From Patescibacteria group bacterium UBA2100 (lineage in GTDB: Bacteria; Patescibacteriota; Minisyncoccia; Phycocordibacterales; UBA2100): 15,848 nt of DNA. The first letter of the stretch is position 1. Every line of letters begins with the position of its first letter. The stretch lies in contig DCYW01000018.1 of assembly GCA_002331185.1 (NCBI GenBank), positions 1 to 15,848 on the forward strand. The letters are read 5' to 3'. The notes under the pieces were generated by a model. That model made no database searches, was not told the DNA's origin, and saw only the letters and a list, made by a program, of their open reading frames with translations. Position numbers and translations under genes: made by a program. Shown in pieces: positions 1 through 5,621 of the stretch.

Positions 1-278
1 AAATAGAAAAAGGCAGCGTACTTTGCTGCCTTTTTGAACCATTTGTATAGCCAGCCACCTTTGCGATCATCTCCTTCTTCCAAAGTATCATATATTGGGA
101 AGCCGATCCGAAAAAGCTCATCCCAGCGCGGATCTTTATCTGAAACAGGAGGAGATAGATAGTAGCGACAAAAGACCGCATGCCAATACTGTGGACAATA
201 GCGATTTTTGTATAGGCACTCCTTGTGATGACAAGTGCCTCGTGATGCGAGAAGTACCTTTTCAATAGGAATATGCAT
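1..278 (-). CDS. Unidentified protein, 3' end beyond the window
   Basis: An open frame runs leftward from ATG at 278 for 92 codons without a stop and leaves the window, so the C-terminus is missing. The start is supported by a good Shine-Dalgarno-like AAAAGGTG (minus strand, 292-285), six bases before the ATG. The product begins MHIPIEKVLLASRGTCHHKE and is rich in Cys, His, Tyr and Trp (a CHHKEC cluster near residues 15-20, further Cys near residues 27 and 35), then becomes more charged. I do not recognise the family; metal binding is only a guess from the Cys/His content. It is divergent from uvrC and shares a 116-bp spacer with it. Oddly, the hairpin at 7-35 falls inside this frame. The composition looks like real protein, but no homology can be claimed. 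Confidence 0.55.
   Translation of the reverse strand, partial: MHIPIEKVLLASRGTCHHKECLYKNRYCPQYWHAVFCRYYLSPPVSDKDPRWDELFRIGFPIYDTLEEGDDRKGGWLYKWFKKAAKYAAFFY
7..35. terminator. Bidirectional intrinsic terminator hairpin
   Basis: AAAAAGGCAGC (7-17) pairs perfectly with GCTGCCTTTTT (25-35) around a 7-base loop, with T-runs on both strands. It could end a plus-strand gene left of the window or the minus-strand gene starting at 278. If it acts on the minus strand it would stop transcription before that frame has met a stop codon, so the plus-strand role is easier to accept. Confidence 0.7.
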
Positions 279-394
279 GTGCCGCACCTTTTCATTTGAA
301 GAGAACGTTCTAAAATCTAACTATACCGCAAGACATGCAGTAGTACAATGACTAAAGACTTGTTGAAAGATTATTAGAAAGGCATATTAGTACA

Positions 395-1621
395 ATGCAA
401 AAGAAAGATCTCAAAAAAATAAAACTTCCGGATGTTCCGGGGATCTATATATTCCGTAATGCAAGACGGCAGATTTTGTACGTTGGTAAAGCGACATCGC
501 TACGAAGTAGAGTTCGTAGTTATTTTAATACTGATATACAAAGTAGCCGAGGGCCGCTTATTGTAAAGATGCTTGAAGAAGCCAGATCGGTTGACTGGGA
601 GGAGACAGATTCTGTTCTGGAAGCACTTATTCTCGAGGCTAACCTCATTAAGAAACATCAACCCGACTACAACACGCGCGACAAGGATAACAAAAGTTTT
701 AATTATTTAGTCATTACAAAAGAGAAGTTTCCACGCGTACTCGTTGTTCGTGGCAGAGACTTATTTTCAACATGGAAAGAGAAGGATATTAAACATCTCT
801 TTGGTCCTTTCCCAAATGGAGGTGCGTTGAAAGAAGGATTAAAAATAGTTCGCAAAATATTCCCATTTAGAGACAAGTGTATTCCTGCTGAAGGTAGTAA
901 CTCGAAACCATGCTTTAACAAACAAATAGGGCTATGTCCTGGAGTATGTTCTGATGATGTTACCATCTCTGAATACTCTGAACTCATTACTCGCATAAAG
1001 CTCTTATTTGAAGGCAAAAAAGTACGATTACTTAAAGATCTCAATCGTGACATGAAAAAAGCTGCAAAAGAAGAGCGTTTCGAAACAGCTGGAAGCCTAA
1101 AACATAAAATATTTGCACTTACACACATCCAAGAAACTGCATTGCTTGGAAGCGACTATAAAGTGTCTTCAGGCGATGGCTCTGAAAGAATAGAGGCATA
1201 CGACGTCGCGCATATCAGTGAGACTGCACGAGTCGGCGTAATGACTGTGGTACAAGAAGGTATGGCTAAAAAATCACAGTATCGAAAGTTCACTATTAAG
1301 ACAGAAAAAATGGGGGATATAGCTGCGCTTGAAGAAATACTTCAACGAAGGTTTATGCATGTGGAATGGAAGTTGCCCACACTCATTGTTGTCGATGGCG
1401 GAGTCGCGCAAAAGAATGCTGCGTTGCGCGTACAGGCTGAATTTGGGTACAAAATACCAATAGCTAATGTAGTTAAGAACGACAAACACAAAGCCGATAA
1501 AGTTGTAGGTAATGCTGCTGTTATCGAAAAGTGGGAAAAAGATATTTTGTTAGCGAATAGTGAAGCGCATCGTTTTGCTATTTCGTTCCACCGTACAAAA
1601 CGAAGGAAGTTACTGAGGTAA
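395..1621 (+). CDS. uvrC: UvrABC excision nuclease subunit C, short form
   Basis: The dual-incision nuclease subunit of nucleotide excision repair. Visible in order: GIY-YIG nuclease domain (GIY 16-18, YVG 29-31, residues about 10-95); four Cys at 162, 173, 181 and 185, spaced like the iron-sulfur cluster ligands of UvrC; a UVR (UvrB-binding) helix near 211-240; and the RNase H-like second nuclease domain with candidate catalytic D270 (YDVAH), D334 (VVDGG) and H392 (EAHRFAISFHR). The protein is 408 residues against about 600 in the family and stops eight residues after FHR, so the C-terminal helix-hairpin-helix region is absent. A palindrome follows at once and shows no trace of a lost domain. 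ATG 395 is preceded by AGAAAGG about 12 bases upstream. The word TAGTACAATG occurs at 341-350 and again over the start codon; the first copy could be a -10. Identity is firm. Confidence 0.93.
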   Translation: MQKKDLKKIKLPDVPGIYIFRNARRQILYVGKATSLRSRVRSYFNTDIQSSRGPLIVKMLEEARSVDWEETDSVLEALILEANLIKKHQPDYNTRDKDNKSFNYLVITKEKFPRVLVVRGRDLFSTWKEKDIKHLFGPFPNGGALKEGLKIVRKIFPFRDKCIPAEGSNSKPCFNKQIGLCPGVCSDDVTISEYSELITRIKLLFEGKKVRLLKDLNRDMKKAAKEERFETAGSLKHKIFALTHIQETALLGSDYKVSSGDGSERIEAYDVAHISETARVGVMTVVQEGMAKKSQYRKFTIKTEKMGDIAALEEILQRRFMHVEWKLPTLIVVDGGVAQKNAALRVQAEFGYKIPIANVVKNDKHKADKVVGNAAVIEKWEKDILLANSEAHRFAISFHRTKRRKLLR

Positions 1622-1640
1622 TCATACTCCCAGTGTAATA

Positions 1641-1689
1641 GCCTAGCTTAAATATATGGACATCCGATGTCCATATATTTAAGCTAGGC
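1641..1689. repeat. 23-bp perfect palindrome between uvrC and murB
   Basis: Bases 1641-1663 are the exact reverse complement of 1667-1689, with a 3-base CCG loop. The inner core (ATATGGACAT, CCG, ATGTCCATAT; 1654-1676) recurs as its exact reverse complement at 15799-15821. It lies 20 bases after the uvrC stop and could form a transcript-ending or stabilising hairpin, but no T-run follows. A dispersed palindromic repeat or a protein-binding site are alternatives. Confidence 0.85.
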
Positions 1690-1707
1690 GGTATTGGTAT
1701 GAGTTCG

Positions 1708-1716
1708 TGTTAGAAT
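1708..1716 (+). promoter_or_regulatory. Extended -10 promoter of murB (leaderless)
   Basis: TGT followed by TAGAAT (-10 hexamer 1711-1716). The A of the murB ATG at 1723 is seven bases after the hexamer, the usual position of +1, so a leaderless mRNA is predicted. No clear -35 is seen. The same nine bases (TGTTAGAAT) form the -10 of the tRNA-Ala promoter at 3967-3975. Confidence 0.7.
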
Positions 1717-1722
1717 CTCGAT

Positions 1723-2652
1723 ATGGAAATACAAGAAAATATACCTTTAAGGGAGCATACTACTTTCGAAATTGGCGGTGTTGCTAAATACTTTGTTATT
1801 GTGCGCTCAAAAGAAGAGCTTCAAGAGGCATTGGAGTACGCGCAGACAAAAAACCTCGCATTTACTTTTATTGCTGGAGGTAGCAATGTACTTGCTTCAG
1901 ACAGTGGGTTTGACGGTTTGGTAATTAAGATGGCACTTGTAAAATACTCAATTGATACTGAGGGAAATGAAATACAGGCAGAAGCTGGAGTTTCACTAAT
2001 GGAAGTTATTCACGCAGCGTGCAGTGCAGGACTCACTGGGATGGAGCCAATGTATGGCATCCCTGGAACTATTGGTGGTGCGGTGCGAGGAAACGCAGGA
2101 GCATTTGGTACTGAGGTGCTAGATGTAGTATCACACGTTACTGCTATTGATATCGAAAGCAAAGAGATACGAACTTTTACGAATGCAGAATGTGCGTTTG
2201 ATTATAGGAATTCATTTTTTAAACGTACTAGTAAATGGATTGTATTGTCAGCGACTTTTTCTCTTATGGCGAGAGACCCTGAAGAATGCATAAAGAAAGC
2301 GAAAGAAATTCTTGCCACACGAAACGAGCGACAAATACAAAACATCCGTTCGGCAGGTTCATTCTTTATGAACCCGATTGTTTCCGATAAGCTCCAAAAA
2401 GAATTTGAAGATGAAAAAGGGACACCAGCTCGAAATGGACGAGTGCCTGCAGGTTGGCTAATAGAGAAAGCTGGATTTAAAGGAGTTGCGAAAGACAAAG
2501 CTGCGACAGGACAGCGTAGTTCCAATTATGTTATTAACCTTGGTTCGGCTACAGCTGCAATGGTTCAAGAGCTTACCCTAGAGATGCAAAAAAGTGTTGA
2601 AGAAAAGTTTGGGGTGAAGCTTGAGAGAGAAGTAACACAGGTGGGCTTCTAG
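1723..2652 (+). CDS. murB: UDP-N-acetylenolpyruvoylglucosamine reductase
   Basis: A cytoplasmic FAD enzyme that reduces UDP-GlcNAc-enolpyruvate with NADPH to UDP-MurNAc, the second committed step of peptidoglycan synthesis. The FAD-binding half carries IAGGSNVL (50-57) and GIPGTIGGA (112-120); the substrate half has YRNSFF (161-166, with the conserved Arg), the catalytic Ser in AGSFF (S213) and AGWLIEKAGFKG (243-254). The C-terminal LEREVTQVG contains the likely conserved Glu. The length of 309 residues is normal for the short class of MurB. The start is ATG 1723, set by the N-terminal sequence and by the promoter that places +1 there; there is no room for a Shine-Dalgarno. ddl follows 30 bases later, so the two form a cell-wall cluster, although ddl has its own promoter. 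No defect is seen. Confidence 0.96.
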   Translation: MEIQENIPLREHTTFEIGGVAKYFVIVRSKEELQEALEYAQTKNLAFTFIAGGSNVLASDSGFDGLVIKMALVKYSIDTEGNEIQAEAGVSLMEVIHAACSAGLTGMEPMYGIPGTIGGAVRGNAGAFGTEVLDVVSHVTAIDIESKEIRTFTNAECAFDYRNSFFKRTSKWIVLSATFSLMARDPEECIKKAKEILATRNERQIQNIRSAGSFFMNPIVSDKLQKEFEDEKGTPARNGRVPAGWLIEKAGFKGVAKDKAATGQRSSNYVINLGSATAAMVQELTLEMQKSVEEKFGVKLEREVTQVGF

Positions 2653-2667
2653 TTGCAGTGTTGCACG

Positions 2668-2676
2668 TGGTACACT
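2668..2676 (+). promoter_or_regulatory. Extended -10 promoter of ddl (leaderless)
   Basis: TGG followed by TACACT (hexamer 2671-2676). The ddl ATG at 2683 begins seven bases after the hexamer, exactly as at murB, again predicting transcription from the A of the start codon. No convincing -35 is visible. Confidence 0.6.
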
Positions 2677-2682
2677 AGTGCC

Positions 2683-3675
2683 ATGTCACGAATTAATGTT
2701 GGAGTGTTACGTGGTGGGCCTTCAAGCGAGTATGATGTATCTCTCGCAAGTGGAAATGCAGTACTTCAACATCTCTCTGAAGAGAGATACAATACGAGGG
2801 ACATTTTAATATCTAAAGATGGGCAATGGAATTCACGAGGGATTCCACTTAGTCCTGAGCGGGCATTGAGAGGTATTGATGTTGCGTTCATTGCATTGCA
2901 CGGAGAATACGGTGAGGATGGGCAAATTCAGAAGATTTTAGATGCATACAACATTCCATATACAGGTTCTGGAGTTTTTGGGTCTTCTGTTGCAATGGAT
3001 AAAGGTAGTGCGCGCAAGCATGTTGGGAACATAGCGGGTGTTAAGATGCCTTGTTACTTTGTGCTTCATCGAGAAGATGTAACTGGAACACTCGCTGAAG
3101 CCGCTCAAAAAGTATTTTCGCAATTTGGTCCTTTATATATTGTTAAACCGCTTCGCGGAGGCTCTTCGGTAGGAATTGCTACGGCTGATTCTGTTTCTTC
3201 ACTTGTGGGCGCATTAAAAGATGTGTTTGCAGTGACTGATGCAGTTATTGTTGAGCAATTTATAAAAGGAAGAGAAGGTGCATGTGGAGTGATTGATGAT
3301 TTCCGAGAAGAATCTTTATATACTTTACCGCCTGTAGAAATTATAGTGCCTAACGGCAAGGGGCTATTTGACTATGAATCTAAGTACGATGGTTTAACGG
3401 AGGAAGTATGTCCTGCGAATTTTAGTGCTGCAGAAAAAGCACTCATGCAAAAAGCAGCACGAGAGGTACATAAATCACTTGGCTTAAACCACTACTCGCG
3501 CTCAGATTTTATTATTGCCCCTTCAGGCATATACTTCTTAGAGGTAAACACATTGCCTGGTCTCACACCTTCGTCATTGCTCCCAAAGTCACTGGAGGCG
3601 GTTGGAGTTGAGTTTCCTGATTTTCTTGACCATTTATTGACACTTTCACTCAAAAGCCATGGCCACACCCGATAA
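2683..3675 (+). CDS. ddl: D-alanine--D-alanine ligase
   Basis: An ATP-grasp enzyme that joins two D-Ala to make the dipeptide used for the peptidoglycan stem. Motifs, numbered from ATG 2683: GGPSSE with the conserved Glu (11-16), LHGEYGEDG (72-80), IPYTGSGV and SVAMDK (91-107), the ATP-grasp loop VKPLRGGSSVG (154-164), and the metal/substrate end EVNTLPGLTPSSLLPKS. The length of 330 residues is typical. The frame is open upstream to a TTG at 2653, which would add MQCCTWYTSA. I prefer ATG 2683 because MSRINVGVLRGGPSSE matches the usual N-terminus and because an extended -10 places transcription start on this ATG. Its 3' end overlaps the next gene by 17 bases, which suggests translational coupling. 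Confidence 0.95.
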   Translation: MSRINVGVLRGGPSSEYDVSLASGNAVLQHLSEERYNTRDILISKDGQWNSRGIPLSPERALRGIDVAFIALHGEYGEDGQIQKILDAYNIPYTGSGVFGSSVAMDKGSARKHVGNIAGVKMPCYFVLHREDVTGTLAEAAQKVFSQFGPLYIVKPLRGGSSVGIATADSVSSLVGALKDVFAVTDAVIVEQFIKGREGACGVIDDFREESLYTLPPVEIIVPNGKGLFDYESKYDGLTEEVCPANFSAAEKALMQKAAREVHKSLGLNHYSRSDFIIAPSGIYFLEVNTLPGLTPSSLLPKSLEAVGVEFPDFLDHLLTLSLKSHGHTR

Positions 3676-3943
3676 AGACGCCTTGCGCTCATTTTTGATG
3701 AGCGACTCAGTATGGGAATTAGACGCACAGGATAATACTTTGGTGCGGACTTTCGTGTTTCGTACATACAAAGAAGGGGTAACTTTTGCGAACAAGGTTA
3801 CCGAAATTGCAGAAGAGCAAAATCATCACCCTCAAATTATTATAGACTGGGGAAGTGTCACAATAAAAACTACCACTCACGATGAAGGAAATACCATTAC
3901 TGATAAAGATGTTCAGATAGCACAGGCTATCGATGCGCTCTAA
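3659..3943 (+). CDS. Pterin-4a-carbinolamine dehydratase family protein
   Basis: A small (94-residue) protein of the PCD/DCoH family (PhhB type), which dehydrates 4a-hydroxytetrahydropterin to quinonoid dihydropterin. The signature is EEQNHHPQI (52-60, His56-His57-Pro58) followed by VTIKTTTH with H74, and then TITDKDVQIAQAID, the usual C-terminal helix. ATG 3659 lies inside the ddl 3' end (17-base overlap), so it is probably co-transcribed with ddl. Bacterial PCD proteins normally recycle the cofactor of aromatic amino acid hydroxylases. No hydroxylase or pterin gene is seen here, so the substrate in this organism is open; the link to ddl may be positional only. Family assignment is firm, function is inferred. 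Confidence 0.9.
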   Translation: MATPDKDALRSFLMSDSVWELDAQDNTLVRTFVFRTYKEGVTFANKVTEIAEEQNHHPQIIIDWGSVTIKTTTHDEGNTITDKDVQIAQAIDAL

Positions 3944-3947
3944 ATCG

Positions 3948-3975
3948 TTGAAATTATCGTAGATACTGTTAGAAT
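3948..3975 (+). promoter_or_regulatory. Promoter of tRNA-Ala
   Basis: TTGAAA (-35, 3948-3953), a 16-base spacer that ends in TGT (3967-3969), then TAGAAT (-10, 3970-3975). Predicted +1 is about 3982, three bases before the mature tRNA, so the 5' leader would be very short. It begins just after the stop of the PCD gene. Confidence 0.8.
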
Positions 3976-3984
3976 ATCCCAGTC

Positions 3985-4061
3985 GGGCCAGTAGCTCAGT
4001 TGGCTAGAGCGCCTCACTTGCACTGAGGAGGCCGGGGGTTCGAGTCCTCTCTGGTCCACCA
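3985..4061 (+). tRNA. tRNA-Ala (anticodon TGC)
   Basis: A complete 77-base cloverleaf. Acceptor GGGCCAG pairs with CTGGTCC (one G-T pair); the D arm has GCTC/GAGC; the anticodon stem is CCTCA/TGAGG with loop CTTGCAC and anticodon TGC at 4019-4021; the T stem GGGGG/CCTCT contains two G-T pairs with loop TTCGAGT. A73 and the CCA end (4059-4061) are encoded. Its own promoter and terminator make it a single-gene unit. Confidence 0.97.
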
Positions 4062-4103
4062 AATAGAAAATACCCTACGTTCTTCGTAGGGTATTTTCTA
4101 TTT
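4061..4103. terminator. Terminator after tRNA-Ala
   Basis: A perfect 19-bp stem (4061-4079 with 4085-4103) around the loop TTCTT. It starts at the last base of the tRNA, has a GC-rich centre (TACCCTACG) and an A/T-rich base that supplies the U-rich tract. The symmetry means it could act on both strands. Confidence 0.9.
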
Positions 4104-4156
4104 GCTTGTGAATTTTTGTAGGACTCGAAAGGCGGAAGACCGCGTGCCAAAGCACG

Positions 4157-4180
4157 AAAAAGGTCTGATGAGCCCAGACC
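4157..4180 (-). terminator. Minus-strand intrinsic terminator
   Basis: Read on the minus strand: GGTCTG, a 7-base loop, CAGACC, then TTTTT (complement of 4157-4161). This is a compact terminator for leftward transcription, although no leftward gene is evident to its right. It suggests a lost gene or an unannotated small RNA. Confidence 0.5.
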
Positions 4181-4237
4181 AGAAATACTTAGTATAATTA
4201 AACCTGAAAGGCGTAAATTCTACTTAGTAACTGGTAG

Positions 4238-4256
4238 TCGAGCCCTCTCTGATCCA
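4238..4256 (+). repeat. Degenerate copy of the tRNA-Ala 3' end
   Basis: Seventeen of 19 bases match 4040-4058, the T-loop to A73 segment of the tRNA (TCGAG-CCTCTCTG-TCCA, with T to C and G to A changes). The offset is 198 bases, the same as that between the two GACTCGAAAG copies (4122 and 4320). This fits either an eroded 198-bp tandem duplication or an att-like tRNA end left by an integrated element. Confidence 0.6.
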
Positions 4257-4371
4257 TATACAACGGCAAAGTCCCTAACGGTTTAGCTTACTAAGTTTTG
4301 TAGTTATTGAGGTGAAAAAGACTCGAAAGAAGTCACTGCTCTACAAGACGAGTGGAACACGTGCTTATCAC

Positions 4372-4511
4372 CACAGGAGTGATTCAATTTTATGTCATTT
4401 TGATTCCTTAAAAATTTGATCTCAGCGACGGTGGGGTCACATTGCGTAGTATATTTGAGCACGCAGAGCACTTTTATCGTCACTGAACGTCATAAATTAG
4501 AAACTCCTGTG
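4372..4511. repeat. 140-bp element with imperfect terminal inverted repeats
   Basis: The left end CACAGGAGT (4372-4380) is the exact reverse complement of ACTCCTGTG (4503-4511). The similarity continues inward after a 4-5 base gap: AATTTTATG on the left against AATTTATG on the right read in reverse complement. No clear target-site duplication is seen. It could be a decayed MITE-like element or one folded RNA. Confidence 0.45.
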
Positions 4512-4802
4512 TGGCATTAAGTTATACGGAGAGTTTGTTGACAAAGTCATCATTACTCTCGGTATCATTATTGTATCGATAGGTCTATTGCGTGGATACC
4601 ATATATACTCGCTCTTTATTCACCGCTGCCTGCTTCTCCTATCGAAGGCCTTATTGATTGCTATCGCGGCCCGCATTGCATTCTGTACACAACCACAAAC
4701 TACTTTGTGTGGAACAGCTCTTAGTACATCCTGTATCATTCATATCTTCAATAATTCTGAAAATATAAAACTCCCACTGCCAAAAATATTAATTCGCGAG
4801 CG

Positions 4803-4811
4803 TGCTATTAT
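4803..4811 (+). promoter_or_regulatory. Extended -10 promoter of the winged-helix gene
   Basis: TGC followed by TATTAT (4806-4811). Predicted +1 is about 4818, two bases before the preferred ATG at 4820, so the mRNA would be leaderless or nearly so. No -35 is evident. Confidence 0.55.
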
Positions 4812-4819
4812 ACACATGT

Positions 4820-5122
4820 ATGAATATATTCTTTTTACTTAGCGCAGGAATTATCGGCGTTGCACTTGGCGTGTACTTTGGGAAGGGAAATGATGTACCT
4901 ACTACATTTTTAAACGCTCGTAAGCGAAAACGTTTAGACAAAATATTGACGTTGTATATAGATAACGATGAAATAACAAATGCTGATGTGCGAGAGCTAC
5001 TCGATATATCGGATTCAACCGCAACGCGCTACCTCGATGAGCTAGAAACAGAAGGTAAGATAGAACAGATAGGTGAAATAGGACAAGGTGTTTTTTACCG
5101 CTCAATACAAGCCCGTAAGTAA
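4820..5122 (+). CDS. Membrane-anchored winged helix-turn-helix protein
   Basis: A 100-residue protein with an N-terminal hydrophobic segment (about 3-20, NIFFLLSAGIIGVALGVYF), a short basic stretch (ARKRKR, 33-38) and a winged HTH fold (about 39-97). The helix pair is VRELLDISDSTATRYLDELE (57-76), followed by a wing around GKIEQIGEIGQGVFYRS. It probably binds DNA while held at the membrane; the target is unknown. An upstream GTG at 4802 would add six residues, but it would lie before the predicted transcription start, so I chose ATG 4820. A strong terminator overlaps the stop codon, so the gene is a single unit. It resembles the HTH halves of DeoR/MarR-type regulators in layout, but I cannot name a family. 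Confidence 0.8.
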   Translation: MNIFFLLSAGIIGVALGVYFGKGNDVPTTFLNARKRKRLDKILTLYIDNDEITNADVRELLDISDSTATRYLDELETEGKIEQIGEIGQGVFYRSIQARK

Positions 5123-5156
5123 CGAATGCCTCAGCGAGTTGAGGCATTCGTTTTTT
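5121..5156 (+). terminator. Terminator of the winged-helix gene
   Basis: AACGAATGCCTCA (5121-5133) pairs with TGAGGCATTCGTT (5140-5152) around GCGAGT and runs into a six-T tract. It begins within the TAA stop codon. Confidence 0.92.
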
Positions 5157-5183
5157 GACTTTTAAAAAAGAGAGTGCATACTT
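5155..5183 (+). promoter_or_regulatory. Possible promoter of the 41-residue membrane protein
   Basis: TTGACT (5155-5160) lies 16 bases before CATACT (5177-5182), with TG at 5175-5176. The -35 overlaps the T-tract of the preceding terminator. Predicted +1 is about 5189, leaving a short leader with a Shine-Dalgarno. Confidence 0.45.
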
Positions 5184-5204
5184 TGACAAGACTGGAGGCA
5201 TAAA

Positions 5205-5330
5205 ATGACTGTACTTGAAAAATACATCGTTGCCGCGATGGTAGTGCTTGCATTCGGACTTGTTGTAGGAACATGGCTTTCTCACAATTCTGAAAAAGCA
5301 CAATCACTATTGTATGGCGTTGTTCAATAA
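5205..5330 (+). CDS. Small single-pass membrane protein, 41 residues
   Basis: ATG 5205 is preceded by GGAGG (5194-5198) with a six-base spacer, the best Shine-Dalgarno in the window. The product begins MTVLEKYIVAAMVVLAFGLV and has one transmembrane helix (about 8-25) followed by a short polar tail (SHNSEKAQ) and a C-terminal LLYGVVQ. A terminator follows three bases after the stop. The promoter, Shine-Dalgarno and terminator together make this a convincing independent gene in spite of its size. No function can be given; small helical membrane proteins can act as subunits, toxins or stress proteins. Confidence 0.7.
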   Translation: MTVLEKYIVAAMVVLAFGLVVGTWLSHNSEKAQSLLYGVVQ

Positions 5331-5332
5331 TG

Positions 5333-5370
5333 TAATCCTAGAGGAATTCTATCCTCTAGGATTATCTCAT
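5333..5370 (+). terminator. Terminator after the 41-residue gene
   Basis: TAATCCTAGAGGA (5333-5345) pairs perfectly with TCCTCTAGGATTA (5352-5364) around ATTCTA. The tract that follows (TCTCATTT) is only moderately U-rich, so it may be a weak terminator or serve the opposite strand. Confidence 0.7.
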
Positions 5371-5465
5371 TTAAAATGGACAAATATGGAACGTATTTTA
5401 AGGATTTTGCAAGTAGTTTTTTTGATATGGGGATTGCAAAAAGTTTTATTTGTAGCACCATTATG

Positions 5466-5483
5466 AAGCACCGTGAGGTGCTT
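5466..5483 (+). other. Hairpin with a GTGA (GNRA) tetraloop
   Basis: AAGCACC pairs with GGTGCTT around GTGA, 21 bases upstream of the possible acidic-peptide gene at 5504. No T-run follows, so it is not a terminator. It may be a leader structure; function unknown. Confidence 0.45.
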
Positions 5484-5503
5484 ACCAGTTAACCTAAAAC
5501 ACC

Positions 5504-5578
5504 ATGGACGGAGACACACAAGAAAACAACGGTGAAGGAATGGGAGAGGAAACTTCTTCAGAAGAAGCAACTGAATAA
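5504..5578 (+). CDS. Possible 24-residue acidic peptide
   Basis: The frame from ATG 5504 encodes MDGDTQENNGEGMGEETSSE plus EATE: eleven acidic residues, no basic ones and almost no hydrophobic ones, an unlikely random composition in AT-rich DNA. There is no Shine-Dalgarno. A strong terminator lies 44 bases after the stop and a tetraloop hairpin lies upstream, so a short transcript is likely here. It could equally be a non-coding RNA with an accidental frame. Confidence 0.3.
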   Translation: MDGDTQENNGEGMGEETSSEEATE

Positions 5579-5621
5579 CTCAATCTTCACCTCAGTGCCA
5601 TACATTTTTCTTATGTATGCA

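Larger units (their letters stand above)
4104..4802. other. 700-bp stretch without a convincing gene
   Basis: No frame with protein-like composition and a good start is seen. It holds two adjacent small hairpins (GCGG/CCGC at 4132-4143 and CGTGC/GCACG at 4143-4156), a minus-strand terminator, an isolated TATAAT (4193-4198), a copy of the tRNA 3' end, the ten-base word GACTCGAAAG twice (4122 and 4320), and a 140-bp inverted-repeat element. A frame from about 4501 to 4842 encodes two hydrophobic stretches but has no good start codon; it may be a decayed membrane-protein gene. Overall this looks like an eroded insertion next to a tRNA. Confidence 0.5.

Noticed and set aside
4161..4190. CTGATGAG followed by GAAA, resembling a hammerhead ribozyme core
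   Set aside because: The bases between do not form a stem II and no matching stems I and III are found; the CTGATGAG belongs to the 4162-4180 hairpin.
4319..4357. Minus-strand tRNA-like words (GTAGAGCA, TTCGAGTC)
   Set aside because: No acceptor stem or anticodon loop can be built; not a functional tRNA, at most a relic.
4588..4842. 84-codon plus-strand frame beginning with TTG
   Set aside because: The start is weak with no Shine-Dalgarno, the C-terminal half has unlikely composition, and it overlaps the better-supported winged-helix gene. The frame is open back to about 4501 with two hydrophobic stretches, so it may be a gene relic, but I cannot support a CDS.
5376..5492. 38-codon frame beginning MDKYGTYFKDF
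   Set aside because: No Shine-Dalgarno or clear promoter, and it runs through the tetraloop hairpin; composition gives no support either way.
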